DNA of 48,684 nucleotides from Bacteroidota bacterium (GCA_024642665.1 JAHEAR010000005.1:1-48684); one strand, 5' to 3'; numbered from the stretch's first letter, positions 1-9,932 are shown. Numbers and translations are program-made. The notes: a model not told the origin generated them from the sequence alone.

Positions 1-2
1 GA

Positions 3-530
3 TTCGGAAGTTTTAAGATGCCGTTTGAAGAAGTGACACAAATTTCGAAAGGATATATCCGAGGCCCTAGTTTTCTGGTCCGACAAAGTATCCTTGCAGC
101 ACTGCATGGTTTTGATACCCACCTTGGCGTGAAAGGAAACAAATTGCAATACGGTGAGGAACTGGAATTACAAATCCGAATGCGCAAAGCCGGGTATTCC
201 ATTGCGTACGCCCCATTACTCAGCATAGGCCATTTTATGCGAACGGACAAGCTGAGTATGAAGTGGATATTGCAATCTGAATTTGCCAGACGGAGAGATA
301 AGATGTTGTTTGAGCCAATTTCATTGCCTTTGGCCACATTGCATCTTGGCCGGACTTTACTTGGCCGCTTATTATGGACCCCAGTGCATATTTATCAACT
401 GATTACTACAAAATCCTATTCGATGAAGAGGGCTTTGTATGATATTTTAAAGCCCATAGCCTATAGCGGGGGAGCATTCGTTGGGGTTATCATGCGTAGT
501 CTAAAGATATCGTCACGTGATCATAATTAA
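3..530 (+). CDS. Family 2 glycosyltransferase, C-terminal part (5' end outside window)
   Basis: The reading frame is open to the left edge (codons before the first ATG at 18 are FGSFK), so this is the 3' part of a longer gene. The visible 170-odd residues match the end of a GT-A fold family 2 glycosyltransferase: a GPSFLVRQS segment, then GFD, then YGEELELQIRMRKAG, which corresponds to the acceptor-side acidic motif of GT2 enzymes. The last ~70 residues are hydrophobic and basic and could rest on the membrane. It would transfer a sugar from a nucleotide donor during surface-polysaccharide assembly, which fits the ABC exporter and other sugar enzymes next door. It converges on the gene at 614. 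The acceptor and donor cannot be deduced. Confidence 0.8.
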   Translation, partial: FGSFKMPFEEVTQISKGYIRGPSFLVRQSILAALHGFDTHLGVKGNKLQYGEELELQIRMRKAGYSIAYAPLLSIGHFMRTDKLSMKWILQSEFARRRDKMLFEPISLPLATLHLGRTLLGRLLWTPVHIYQLITTKSYSMKRALYDILKPIAYSGGAFVGVIMRSLKISSRDHN

Positions 531-540
531 TTTTAAAGCC

Positions 541-597
541 ATCGAAATAAATTCCATTTACCTGGACGATAACGCTGGTATTATCTTTTATTTCGAT
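541..597. terminator. Long inverted repeat between convergent genes
   Basis: Bases 541-551 (ATCGAAATAAA) are perfectly complementary to 587-597 (TTTATTTCGAT), an 11-bp stem with a 35-base intervening stretch. It lies in the 83-bp gap between two converging genes (ends at 530 and 614). A bidirectional transcription stop is the simplest reading, although the loop is long and the stem is AT-rich. Confidence 0.4.
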
Positions 598-613
598 CTT
601 ATTTGATTGCAGA

Positions 614-1543
614 TTAACTAGCCCTATGAAGTATTGCCTCTATTGTTTCTGCCGTCTTCGAGCGTAATATGGATTTGTGTTTTTCAATATCCAGCGGATC
701 AGGGTTCCAGTTAATTGGATAAAAAAATCGATATCGTATCTTGAAGTATAAGACTTCGTACCATCTCCAAAGAGAGATGAGACGTAATTTTCGTAAATAT
801 TTTTTTAGCCAGGGAGGTTTCGACAATTGATATTGATAAAGAGGCAATCCTATTTGCTCTGCGCTGGAGGCCCTGGGATCTTCCGGATTAAAAAAGAAAA
901 CTACAGGAATTCCTATGGCACTACACGTCAATGCCGAATGTAAACGTGTCGTAATAATTAGCGATGCAGTGGTCCGGTAAAGGTGCATCAAATCATTTAC
1001 TGCATTTTCGCGTAAAGCCCGATCACCGGTGTACGCATGTGTTGTGACAATGGCCTCCTTCTTTAATAGAAGAGGTATGAGGTAGTCAACTCTCGCGGTA
1101 TCGACCATAATGATTTTACCGTTAACGGGTTCACTTTCCCTTTTTTCAAAGGTGGTAGAAAGGCAGCCACTAAAAAAAGTATCCACCCCCATTTGTTGGA
1201 GGATATTCATAGTAAACACATCTCTACAACCAATAGGGGCATGCGTTTTTAGATAGGCTACACATTTGGGTTGTGAAAAATACTGTGTGAAGGAAGCAGC
1301 TATATGAAACCCAATAAAAACTGGAAGAAAGCAATTCGCGGGTGGAAAAGCATTTTCAGGATTTGCTGCCCACCATGCATTCATAAGAATGATAATTTTA
1401 TCTTCGCTTTCCTGGAGCGCCAGGGAATCCCGATCAAACGATATTGAAGGATGATTTAAATACGGCAGCGTTGCAACGGTTTGAATATCATCTCCGAGGT
1501 TGATCGTGGAGTAGGCTAATGTTGCAAATTTGAACTTGGACAT
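614..1543 (-). CDS. Polysaccharide pyruvyl transferase family protein
   Basis: The 309-residue protein has the layout of the polysaccharide pyruvyl transferase family (PF04230): an N-terminal LGDDIQTVATLPYL segment, a central IIMVDTARVDYLIPLL strand, and the family hallmark RTTASLIITTRLHSALTCSAIGIPVVFF, where the RLHS motif belongs to a GT-B-like C-terminal domain. Family members add pyruvate ketals to sugars of exopolysaccharides or act as related glycan-modifying enzymes. ATG start at 1543, 18 bp after the stop of the upstream ABC ATPase gene, so it is probably the last gene of the exporter operon. The family assignment is firm; actual pyruvylation is inferred. Confidence 0.82.
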   Translation of the reverse strand: MSKFKFATLAYSTINLGDDIQTVATLPYLNHPSISFDRDSLALQESEDKIIILMNAWWAANPENAFPPANCFLPVFIGFHIAASFTQYFSQPKCVAYLKTHAPIGCRDVFTMNILQQMGVDTFFSGCLSTTFEKRESEPVNGKIIMVDTARVDYLIPLLLKKEAIVTTHAYTGDRALRENAVNDLMHLYRTTASLIITTRLHSALTCSAIGIPVVFFFNPEDPRASSAEQIGLPLYQYQLSKPPWLKKYLRKLRLISLWRWYEVLYFKIRYRFFYPINWNPDPLDIEKHKSILRSKTAETIEAILHRAS

Positions 1544-1561
1544 GTGTGTAAGATCTGATTT

Positions 1562-2785
1562 TTATTCTGTTTTAAGTTGCCAATGGTATACGGATAGAAA
1601 TCCCTTATTTGATGGGGGCAATTTCCCTGTTTCGTAAAACATTCCTTGATCCACTGCAATAGTCAAAGCGTTTATGATTTCATCAGCCACCTGATTCTGG
1701 ACGAATATTGTGGCATTTATATGAAAGGTCCCTTGGTTGAGTGGAAATTTTGGAAAGACACAATCTATTATTGTTTTTTCCCGAATGACGTCTAATGGTC
1801 TCCCACTGATACTATTTTTGCAAAGACACCATAGATGGCCATAGCTATCAAACAGTTCAATTTTAATTTCGACATCTCTGGATATCGACTCAGACGATAG
1901 AAGTTCCAAGCGGAAGACTACTTTCTGCCCAGCGCTAATAACCGGAATGGTTTGGTCAAAGGCATCAAGTACAACGATTGAATTTACCTTTACCTTTCCG
2001 GATCCTTTCCTGTCTTTTCTTTCAGCAATGGAAAGTTGACCTGCCATATCAACAGCATCAATGTAATGTTGTATGACATCGTCAATAGGCCCACTCTTCA
2101 ATAATTTTCCACCGGCAAGATATATCCCTTGTGTGCACAATTGTTTAAGGTTTGCCATCTGATGGCTTACCATAATAATCGTTCGTCCCTGTCCGGAAAC
2201 ATCAAGAAGTTTTTCCATGCACTTCTTACGAAATTCCTGATCACCTACCGCCAGCACTTCATCAATAAGTAGAATGTCAGGTTCCAGATGCGATGCTACA
2301 GAAAAGGCTAAGCGAACATACATGCCTGAAGAGTAATGCTTGACTGGTGTGTCAAGAAAATCTTCAAGTCCTGAAAAGGAGACAATACTATCAAGCTTGT
2401 GCTTTACCTCGTCGCGGCCCATGCCAATGATGGTCCCATTGAGGTAAATGTTTTCTCTTCCGGTGAGTTCAGGGTGAAATCCGGTGCCCACTTCGAGCAT
2501 AGATGAAAGTGTACCATGGATAGTGATACGTCCTTGGGAGGGAAAGGTGATTCGCGAAAGAAGTTTGAGCAACGTTGATTTTCCAGCGCCATTCGGTCCA
2601 ACTATTCCGACGAGATCACCTTGCTGGATAGTCAGATGGATATCCTTTAGCGCATAAAATTCTTCTTGTTCCACACCCATCGCTGACCATCGTGAAGATA
2701 GACTGCTGCGTATATCGCCGTGCTTTACCTTGCCTCGTTTGTAAATCTTTGACAAGTCATCTATCACTATTGCAGCAGTATTCAT
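1562..2785 (-). CDS. Wzt-type ABC transporter ATP-binding protein of polysaccharide export
   Basis: ATPase of an O-antigen/teichoic-acid type ABC exporter. From the ATG at 2785 the protein has 407 residues: Walker A GPNGAGKST at 63-71, signature YSSGM at 151-155, Walker B ILLIDE at 171-176. A C-terminal extension of about 150 residues after ~255 resembles the Wzt carbohydrate-binding domain that recognises the finished glycan end. A TTG at 2812 would add nine residues and overlap the permease gene; the ATG, 10 bases after the permease stop, is preferred. It is followed by the pyruvyl transferase family gene. It powers export of an undecaprenyl-linked polysaccharide across the inner membrane. 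Confidence 0.9.
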   Translation of the reverse strand: MNTAAIVIDDLSKIYKRGKVKHGDIRSSLSSRWSAMGVEQEEFYALKDIHLTIQQGDLVGIVGPNGAGKSTLLKLLSRITFPSQGRITIHGTLSSMLEVGTGFHPELTGRENIYLNGTIIGMGRDEVKHKLDSIVSFSGLEDFLDTPVKHYSSGMYVRLAFSVASHLEPDILLIDEVLAVGDQEFRKKCMEKLLDVSGQGRTIIMVSHQMANLKQLCTQGIYLAGGKLLKSGPIDDVIQHYIDAVDMAGQLSIAERKDRKGSGKVKVNSIVVLDAFDQTIPVISAGQKVVFRLELLSSESISRDVEIKIELFDSYGHLWCLCKNSISGRPLDVIREKTIIDCVFPKFPLNQGTFHINATIFVQNQVADEIINALTIAVDQGMFYETGKLPPSNKGFLSVYHWQLKTE

Positions 2786-2795
2786 ATCTATAGAG

Positions 2796-3617
2796 CTATA
2801 TAACGTCTGCAATATATTGATCCATGCGAAGGAAATACCAAACCCCGGAGATCAAAACAATAAATATGGTAATGATCGAAATCCAAACCGCATTTAAATC
2901 TAATGAGGTATGAAAGAGGGCCCATCTAAATCCTTCAATGATGCCTGACAATGGATTTAGATTAAAAGCCCACTTATAGGGTTGTGGTACAAGCGAAGCA
3001 CCATAGGCAATTGGACTTAAAAACATGCCTATGCGCAACACCAATGGAAGTATATGCGTAAAATCACGAAATCGTATCGTCAGCGCTGATACCCATACGC
3101 CAAATGCCATTCCAGCCAGAATGGTGAGCATCGTAAATGGTATGATCATCAAGGCTTGCCAAGTAAAAGGAATGTGGTAGACAATCATCATGCCTGACAG
3201 CATAAAAAATACAATCGCCAGATCAACCAGTGCACTAATGGCTTTTGACAATGGGATGATGAGTCGTGGAAAGTATACTTTTTTGACAAGGGATTGTGCG
3301 CCGATGACTGATACGCCTGCCTCAGCGACTACACGTGAAAAATAGTTCCAAGAGCAAATCCCTGCCATAGAAAATAACAACGGAGGAATCCCTCCTGTAT
3401 CCACCTTGACCACCACACCAAAAACAAAATAAAGTAATAACACGGAGATCATCGGATTGATGACGGCCCAGGTGATCCCTAAAACGGTCTGCGCATATCG
3501 GACACGGATATCCCGGTAACTCAACATCCTGAGTAGGTCCCTATATTGCCAGCATTCCTTAATTTTTCGCCAGTATTGAATTGGCGATCCGGCTTCAATA
3601 ACAGTTACTGTGCTCAT
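2796..3617 (-). CDS. Wzm-type ABC transporter permease of polysaccharide export
   Basis: A 273-residue ABC-2 type permease: a cytoplasmic N-terminus (WRKIKECWQYRDLLRMLSYRDIRVRY), then about six membrane segments, with the family-typical ITWAVINPMISVLLLYFVFG first helix and the LNPLSGIIEGFRW motif near the C-terminus. It forms the membrane channel for the ATPase encoded immediately downstream. ATG start at 3617. First gene of a three-gene minus-strand set (permease, ATPase, pyruvyl transferase family protein). I see no clear TAnnTTTG box in the 210-bp divergent gap upstream. Confidence 0.9.
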   Translation of the reverse strand: MSTVTVIEAGSPIQYWRKIKECWQYRDLLRMLSYRDIRVRYAQTVLGITWAVINPMISVLLLYFVFGVVVKVDTGGIPPLLFSMAGICSWNYFSRVVAEAGVSVIGAQSLVKKVYFPRLIIPLSKAISALVDLAIVFFMLSGMMIVYHIPFTWQALMIIPFTMLTILAGMAFGVWVSALTIRFRDFTHILPLVLRIGMFLSPIAYGASLVPQPYKWAFNLNPLSGIIEGFRWALFHTSLDLNAVWISIITIFIVLISGVWYFLRMDQYIADVI

Positions 3618-3827
3618 TTGATATAACGTCAGAATTGGTTCTTGTGATCAATACAACCTCTATCAACAAATTTGCGTCCTAATGAATTCAAGGTTATTAC
3701 AATACATCCCTGAAGTGGGCATTAAATCTGCTGTAATATATTATTAATATTTCGTCCCATAGGGTATTGCATAACTCCTTCGAAGGGCTTGTACTTATCG
3801 GAAACGCAAAAGATTGAATCCTGCGCA

Positions 3828-4706
3828 ATGACAGGTGTAAAGATATATAGCTGTATTATTGTATGTTGCAAAAGCCCCTACGTCTGTCTGAATATGTTTA
3901 TCCACTACCTGATCACCCGATTTAATGTTAAAATTTCTGAACACGGTCCGGAAAGGATGAATTCTCCGGTGATAGACGATCGTTGGCTGCATCAGCGGAT
4001 TGAATTATTTCTTACCTATTGTGTTCCCTCGGTTCTTAACCAAAAAAACAAGCAATTCCATTGGTTAATATACTTGGATGTGGACACACCACAATTTGTC
4101 CTTAACAAAATAGAATATTTAAAACATCTTGACCGTGGTATTGTATTCTTTTTTGTTGCGGATTTTAATCAGATGCTGAATCATATACGTAAGGAGTTTG
4201 AAAAATCAAAACTTCCTTATATCATCAGTAGTCGACTGGATAATGATGATATGGTAGGGGATCAATTTATACAATGCATTCAGGATGCCTTCATTCCTCA
4301 ACCTAACACGATGATAAATATTAATGCGGGCTATGTTTACCATGCCGGGAATAAAGTTTTAACGAAGTGGAGAAATAAGTACACCAATCAATTCAGTAGC
4401 ATCATTGAGGCTAAAAGTACAGGCCATTTTATAACGATCTATGGATTTCCTCATTGGAAGCCACCCTTCCAATCTCAGACGCAGAATGTTTTGGATATTC
4501 CATGTTGGATGGAAATGGTGCATCCGGATAATAATCGTCCCAGAACTTCATTGGGCATCCCAATATTTTTTACAAATTCGATTCAAAATTTTCCTCCGGT
4601 CATGCGGGCACTTAAAATATCCTTGAGTCAGACGATATTATATGGACTAAGATGGTTTCCCAGTGTAATCCTCAGACGACTGAGATCATTTGCAGGGCAG
4701 AAATAA
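3828..4706 (+). CDS. Putative rhamnosyltransferase family protein
   Basis: A 292-residue protein (from the ATG at 3828; a TTG at 3789 would add 13 residues) resembling the putative rhamnosyl transferase family (PF11316). The characteristic order is visible: HYLITRFNV, DDRWLHQRIELFLTYCVPSVLNQ, FHWLIYLDVDTP, then SSRLDNDDMVGDQFI, whose LDNDD is the likely DXD-type nucleotide-sugar site. It probably adds a deoxyhexose to a surface glycan, in keeping with the exporter genes that are divergent from it. Substrate unknown. An internal ATG at 3894 (MFIHYLITRF) is a possible shorter start. Confidence 0.75.
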   Translation: MTGVKIYSCIIVCCKSPYVCLNMFIHYLITRFNVKISEHGPERMNSPVIDDRWLHQRIELFLTYCVPSVLNQKNKQFHWLIYLDVDTPQFVLNKIEYLKHLDRGIVFFFVADFNQMLNHIRKEFEKSKLPYIISSRLDNDDMVGDQFIQCIQDAFIPQPNTMININAGYVYHAGNKVLTKWRNKYTNQFSSIIEAKSTGHFITIYGFPHWKPPFQSQTQNVLDIPCWMEMVHPDNNRPRTSLGIPIFFTNSIQNFPPVMRALKISLSQTILYGLRWFPSVILRRLRSFAGQK

Positions 4707-4724
4707 TCCATGAGATAAATAATC

Positions 4725-4749
4725 AAAGCGTGAAAAGCCAACGCTTTTT
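4725..4749. terminator. Intrinsic terminator between convergent genes
   Basis: AAAGCGT (4725-4731), a 9-base loop, then ACGCTTT (4741-4747) running into a short T tract. It sits just after the glycosyltransferase ending at 4706 and before the converging C25 gene ending at 4797. The T tract favours the plus-strand transcript. Confidence 0.65.
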
Positions 4750-4796
4750 AATGTGAAAGGAGTCCGTTTGATACGAGCACTAGACTAAAGGAATAT

Positions 4797-7700
4797 TTAT
4801 CTGACGAGAACTAATTTGCCCCACCCATCATTGGTATAATCACTATTTCCATAAGGAGTAAAACGTTTGTACTCATTATTGTCTTCATCTCTGGCAACCA
4901 ACCGATATAGATAAAGACCGGCGGAAATCTCATTGCCATTATTGTCTTTTCCATCCCACTCATATTCTGTCCTGTGATTTCCCGGAGCTAAAAACCCTAA
5001 ATCTTCCTGTGTAATTTCGCGAACCAAAATTCCGGAGATGGACAGAATTTCAATTTTATAAAAGGCCGGAGCGCCCGGGCCAGTAAGCGTATAGATGAAA
5101 CGCGTTGAAGAACTGAAAGGATTGGGGTAATTATAAATATATGATATAGATGGCTCATTGATTACTTCAAAGGAAACGGAGTAATCATTATCACCTGCGA
5201 TATTTCCGGATGCATCTTTAGCATTGGCATGCAATCTGTAGATTCCATTTTCTAAGAGCTCAGGCGTGAATTCAACCAAAGCGACATTAGGGCCTGTTGA
5301 AGGGGATGTCACAAAGTGAACGTCGGCATCCGTAAAATATAACCGTCGTGATTCAAACGATGAAGGATATTCTAGATAAATGATAAAAGATGAAGTGTCA
5401 TCCAATCTCAGGTATTGATTTTCATCCTTGAGTTGGATCATGATCAAAGGCTTCGAAGCCACCAGGTCTCCATCTTTAATATGATAGCCATCAAACGTTA
5501 CATCTAATATTGGATTGGCCTTGTCGGCCAATATATGCATAGGGAGTATACCAATGTTGTTGGCATAATTCAATTCAATAATGTCACGGCCGGGGTTGAC
5601 TTCCATCAACACCTGATAGTCTCCTTGCAAGGATCCTGTATTTTTTTCAAATTCAACTAACGCACCTGAATGTCCTTTTACATCCTGTATCAAAGCGTTT
5701 AGTTGCTCTGAAACATTGTTTTCATTGATGATACGTAATGAGACAGGCAATGAATCTACATCATATGGACTTACATTTTCAACAGAGGTGTTCAAGTACA
5801 TCGTTTCTCCCTGGTGGAGTGTGTCATCAATAAATGTATATCCAAGATCGTGTTGGATGACCAGTTCAGGGTATCCTTCATAGAGCACTCGCCAGTATTT
5901 CAATTTGGCTGGTACATAGTTGACAGTATCCTGCGTATGCATCGCAAACTGGATGTAGGGAAAAGCGGTAGCATCAATATCGTCAATGATCGTATCCTGT
6001 GCTGTTAGATTACGAGAAATCCAAAGTGTATCAGCAAAGTTGGCAGATAGTGCCCAGACACTTATGATGTTGAGACCTGCAGTATCGATCAGAGGCAGGG
6101 TATAATCCAAATGCATAGAATACCATTGCGATGCCGGGCCGACCAGCGTAGAAATCATGGTGCCTTTTTCAAGTGAACTTTTGATATCATAACTCATGGA
6201 AATGACATCGGCGGTATCAACAGCAAAAATCTCTTCAATACCCCCTATCCCTTTCTGAAAAAATCCAATGTAGGGTTTGCTTCCTGTGGTCGCCAACGAC
6301 CGAATAGCCGAAGATGGATATTCACTTTCAATCAATGAAAAAATGCTGTGTTCAAAATTTTCTTCATCAGCAGCCCACTGTTCCGGGAAATAATCACCAC
6401 GTCCAGGGCGCTGATAGGTATAAAAGAAAACATAATACCCGGAAGGAATGATATCCTGCACAAAATGGATTAAGTCCTGCCTGCTTTCAGGAAGATCAGT
6501 TCGATAGGGGAAACAACGGATGTCATAGGACAAGTTATTAAATGACCCATACAACCCGGGATTAGGATTGATCATGAAGGTACCGGTGACAGGATTGATC
6601 GCTACGACAAAAACATTAACATCATTGTTTGTAAATTTGGAGAAAAACTCCGTGTAATATACATTATCAACAAATCCAAATGGAATTCCGCCTGTAGTCG
6701 GATCCTGATAGCGGTTCAGGATTCTGAAATTGGTGACCGTGTTGTCAAAATCCAAGGTGAGATGGAGGCTATCTGTAACTAGTCCTGTCAGTTGATTGTC
6801 TGTATGTTGATAGAAATGTGATTGATTCCATCCTGGAGGACTACCAGTCTTGTATAAAAAAGATCGCTTGCTCCATAAAAATCCTTGCGCAGGAGAGATG
6901 CTATCCAGACTGACTCTCCAATAGTACTCCTGGTTATCGATATATTGCACATCAGGCTTCCATTTCAAAGTAGAAGCATGATCATTGAATTGCTGACGCA
7001 CTAGCGATGGACTGTTAAACAATGGCGTGGTGTCTAACTCAAATACAAAATCCTGGCCTGTAAGAAATGCATTACTGCCTGACGCTACCAATTCAGGCGC
7101 CTCCTTTACAATTGCAAAATCGGGGGGATACACCGAATTGACCAGATCATTGAGCAGGACGATTTGGATTCCTTCAATACCTACATTGTCTTTCAGCGTA
7201 TTGTTGGATTCAGCCATTGGTTGGGGTAGCTCCTCAATAGCTTTGTCCGCATCTACCTCGATAAGTAATCGATATGATCCTGCATCTAATCCCGGCATCA
7301 AAGGCAGTCGAACAGAAACGATTGTCGTGAAACCGTTGCAGCGGATGGTATCATTTTTTAATGCTAGTTCTTCACCTGCCGGTGTCCGAAGCTTAATCGA
7401 ATATCCGATTGTTTGATGGAGATTACGACCGATATTTTGAATAGAGAATATCAGATCGAAGCTATCAAGTTTTGTATTGAGAATCTCAGGAGCTATCACA
7501 ACCGAATTTGGATCAATCAAATAGTCCGGGCCCGGAAACGGATGTAATGTTAAAGCGGGGTCTCCCTGAAAAGTCTGTTGTTCTAATAGAAACCGATATG
7601 AATTTATTACTAATAATTCTGGGTTGACAAAATTACTGACGCCCTTCAACCCAAACAAAATCGATTCGCCGAGTGTGGAGCCATAAGCAACGTTTCCAAA

Positions 7701-9827
7701 ATAATCATACCAAGGACGAGCCCATGAAATCAAAGCAGAGGCAAACTGTGAACCGGATCCGGAAATAAATGCAATAGCCCCTTCGTCAGGTATCTGGACG
7801 TATCGGTCACTCAATCCAAAAGAAGTACCGTGAATCTGGCCGGCACTGCAACCCATAGCGCTAAACACGGGATAGCGGCCCTTGTTATTCCATTCAGCAG
7901 GGTCATTGATAGTGAATTCAAAGGTGCTGGTAGAAGAGTGCCCAAGATAATTGATGATCGTACTACCTTCCCGAAGCAATCTTTCGATTTGCTTGGATGT
8001 CGATTCTCCAATGACTTCTGTTGATTCCTTATGAAAGAAACTTACGTTCGCTCCAAAATCAGACGTTGAAATATCCTTACCAAGTGAATTCAGGACTTCT
8101 TTAAAACTATTTTGTTCAGAGGAATTCTTGCCACCACCAATATGCAGGACATTTTTTATCCATCCCTTTTCTTCAAGCGTTTGATCGCCAGTCATGGCAG
8201 TTCCATGTTCTTTAACTTTATTAAGGTAAGTCTGTATTGCAGCAGGGTCAACGACGGCAAGCCTTCCGATAGGATACCTGGGGACGAGATCCCAGAGTGT
8301 TGCAGCGAGCAGGTTGTCTGATCCCGGACGTCCAAATGTGGGGACAAAATAACTCGACTCCCACGTGCCATTTTCAATACGCGATTTATTATACTCAATA
8401 CCTCTGCCAATGATAAAAACCATTTCCGCGGACGACCAGTGTCGATTAAAAAACTCCACAAAATTTCTAATCGCCTGGGGATGTTTTTCTATACCATAGC
8501 CAAACTGATCATATAGATCCAGAATGGAGTAAGCCTTGGCCTTGTAGTTTCCGCCTGCATCAGATAGCCTGTATTGAATGTATTCACTTTCAGTCCCTGA
8601 AGCCATCAGATCAGGATGCGTGATGACTATGTATTCTGTATTGTCGCCGGAAAAGTCTGTAAACGACATTTTATTTAACGAACTGATTACGCTGATTGAA
8701 TTGCTTTGATTTGCGATTCGGAGAGTAGTTTCATTTTCGACCTCAGGCCATAGAAAATGAAACTGATGACCAGAAATATATTCGGCTTCCATTCTTGACA
8801 AGCCATCTGTTGAATAAATTACTGGATTTAATTCATCCGTTGAAAAATCATCAAATTGGTAATACTGTTGGCCGGACTTTGGCGCCAGCGTGACGATTGA
8901 TTCAGTTTCCCCATTTAAATTATTCAGCCGGGGATAAGTGAGGGCTATGCTAACCAGTGCATGTCTGCTGGAAGAATTATTGTTGGTTATCGTCAGTACA
9001 TTGTTGTCAAGAACAGAAGTTAAGGGAATTGAATATATGGTATCCCTGATATGAATATCAAATGCATCGAGCGTATCAATGGGCTCACCATTCCAGGAGA
9101 TGGTAAATTGGTGGTCGCCATAGTTTGTAGAAGCCAGACGCAGATGAAGATTTGCTGTTGACCCAAAAGCCCTTTGGGAGGAATTTATTTGTGTACTACT
9201 ATTGGTTTGAGCAAACTTGCCAAATCCTTCCCCATGCATATAACTTGAGTAAGAGATGGCGCCACCTCCACTGATCAAAAAATAGGGATCATGACTTGTG
9301 TCATTGAAGTCAATAATTTCCCGATGCAAATAATATGGCTCTGCACTTGGTGGGTTACTGAGATCATTGGCGAGTGAAGTTACGCGCACAGGCGCTATAC
9401 CGGGATCTATCGTTAAGTAATAAGGACGTCGATCAGAATACATGCTGTACATGGGATTAAGCATGTTATCATCCGGGTTGCGATACAGATACCGGTCTAA
9501 TTCACCTCGATTTTTGAAACCATGAAATTCAATATAATCATCTGTCGTAAAGACATCATCCGTACTGACAAAAACAGCCACTTGTTGACCCAGACTGAAA
9601 AGTTTAAAATCTATCCCTCTGGTCCCTGCCGGAATCCCTGAAGCTATAAGTGCAGTATAGGGTATTCGGTATATACCATCTTCATCCACACTAAACTTAT
9701 AATAAGTCTCCGCGTAGTTGATCCATTCATTTCCGATCAGTGTATCCGGACCCTGCAGCATTTGTGCTGATGAGTTTGTGAAACTAAAGAAAAGAGGGAA
9801 TAGAAGAAAGTAGAACCTGCCGTGCAT
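4797..9827 (-). CDS. PorU2-like gingipain-family (C25) T9SS protein
   Basis: Very large secreted or outer-surface protein, 1676 residues from the ATG at 9827 (a TTG at 9848 adds seven). Signal peptide RFYFLLFPLFFSFTNSSAQ. An N-terminal beta domain is followed by a C25 caspase-fold peptidase with His630 in INYLGHSS and Cys660 in SAMGCSAG as the presumed catalytic dyad. Then come Ig-like/CARDB-type segments (LDAGSYRLLIEVD near 900; a second near 1400) and a C-terminal FlgD/T9SS-like domain (NYPNPFSSSTRFIYTL ... GLYLYRLVA). This matches the PorU2 group of putative T9SS sortases rather than canonical PorU. PorU-type enzymes remove sorting domains and attach cargo at the cell surface. It could instead be a cargo peptidase. 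A promoter-like box lies just upstream. Confidence 0.82.
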   Translation of the reverse strand: MHGRFYFLLFPLFFSFTNSSAQMLQGPDTLIGNEWINYAETYYKFSVDEDGIYRIPYTALIASGIPAGTRGIDFKLFSLGQQVAVFVSTDDVFTTDDYIEFHGFKNRGELDRYLYRNPDDNMLNPMYSMYSDRRPYYLTIDPGIAPVRVTSLANDLSNPPSAEPYYLHREIIDFNDTSHDPYFLISGGGAISYSSYMHGEGFGKFAQTNSSTQINSSQRAFGSTANLHLRLASTNYGDHQFTISWNGEPIDTLDAFDIHIRDTIYSIPLTSVLDNNVLTITNNNSSSRHALVSIALTYPRLNNLNGETESIVTLAPKSGQQYYQFDDFSTDELNPVIYSTDGLSRMEAEYISGHQFHFLWPEVENETTLRIANQSNSISVISSLNKMSFTDFSGDNTEYIVITHPDLMASGTESEYIQYRLSDAGGNYKAKAYSILDLYDQFGYGIEKHPQAIRNFVEFFNRHWSSAEMVFIIGRGIEYNKSRIENGTWESSYFVPTFGRPGSDNLLAATLWDLVPRYPIGRLAVVDPAAIQTYLNKVKEHGTAMTGDQTLEEKGWIKNVLHIGGGKNSSEQNSFKEVLNSLGKDISTSDFGANVSFFHKESTEVIGESTSKQIERLLREGSTIINYLGHSSTSTFEFTINDPAEWNNKGRYPVFSAMGCSAGQIHGTSFGLSDRYVQIPDEGAIAFISGSGSQFASALISWARPWYDYFGNVAYGSTLGESILFGLKGVSNFVNPELLVINSYRFLLEQQTFQGDPALTLHPFPGPDYLIDPNSVVIAPEILNTKLDSFDLIFSIQNIGRNLHQTIGYSIKLRTPAGEELALKNDTIRCNGFTTIVSVRLPLMPGLDAGSYRLLIEVDADKAIEELPQPMAESNNTLKDNVGIEGIQIVLLNDLVNSVYPPDFAIVKEAPELVASGSNAFLTGQDFVFELDTTPLFNSPSLVRQQFNDHASTLKWKPDVQYIDNQEYYWRVSLDSISPAQGFLWSKRSFLYKTGSPPGWNQSHFYQHTDNQLTGLVTDSLHLTLDFDNTVTNFRILNRYQDPTTGGIPFGFVDNVYYTEFFSKFTNNDVNVFVVAINPVTGTFMINPNPGLYGSFNNLSYDIRCFPYRTDLPESRQDLIHFVQDIIPSGYYVFFYTYQRPGRGDYFPEQWAADEENFEHSIFSLIESEYPSSAIRSLATTGSKPYIGFFQKGIGGIEEIFAVDTADVISMSYDIKSSLEKGTMISTLVGPASQWYSMHLDYTLPLIDTAGLNIISVWALSANFADTLWISRNLTAQDTIIDDIDATAFPYIQFAMHTQDTVNYVPAKLKYWRVLYEGYPELVIQHDLGYTFIDDTLHQGETMYLNTSVENVSPYDVDSLPVSLRIINENNVSEQLNALIQDVKGHSGALVEFEKNTGSLQGDYQVLMEVNPGRDIIELNYANNIGILPMHILADKANPILDVTFDGYHIKDGDLVASKPLIMIQLKDENQYLRLDDTSSFIIYLEYPSSFESRRLYFTDADVHFVTSPSTGPNVALVEFTPELLENGIYRLHANAKDASGNIAGDNDYSVSFEVINEPSISYIYNYPNPFSSSTRFIYTLTGPGAPAFYKIEILSISGILVREITQEDLGFLAPGNHRTEYEWDGKDNNGNEISAGLYLYRLVARDEDNNEYKRFTPYGNSDYTNDGWGKLVLVR

Positions 9828-9861
9828 AGATAGAATAGTGTGCCACAAGTGAAAGTAGTGC

Positions 9862-9893
9862 CAAAGATACGTATTTCAATAGGGAAACTGCAA
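9862..9893 (-). promoter_or_regulatory. Bacteroidota-type promoter of the C25 gene
   Basis: On the minus strand TTG (9893-9891), 21 bases, then TATCTTTG (9869-9862), matching the TTG-N~19-TAnnTTTG form used by Bacteroidota primary sigma factors. Predicted leader of roughly 25-30 bases before the ATG at 9827. Confidence 0.6.
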
Positions 9894-9932
9894 CATTTAA
9901 ATCGTAAGCAGTGCGACTAAACTACTAGAAAA

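Noticed and set aside
7027-7416. A 129-codon plus-strand frame inside the C25 gene
   Set aside because: It lies wholly antisense to well-supported coding sequence of the PorU2-like protein; the product is Ser-rich with no domain and no promoter.
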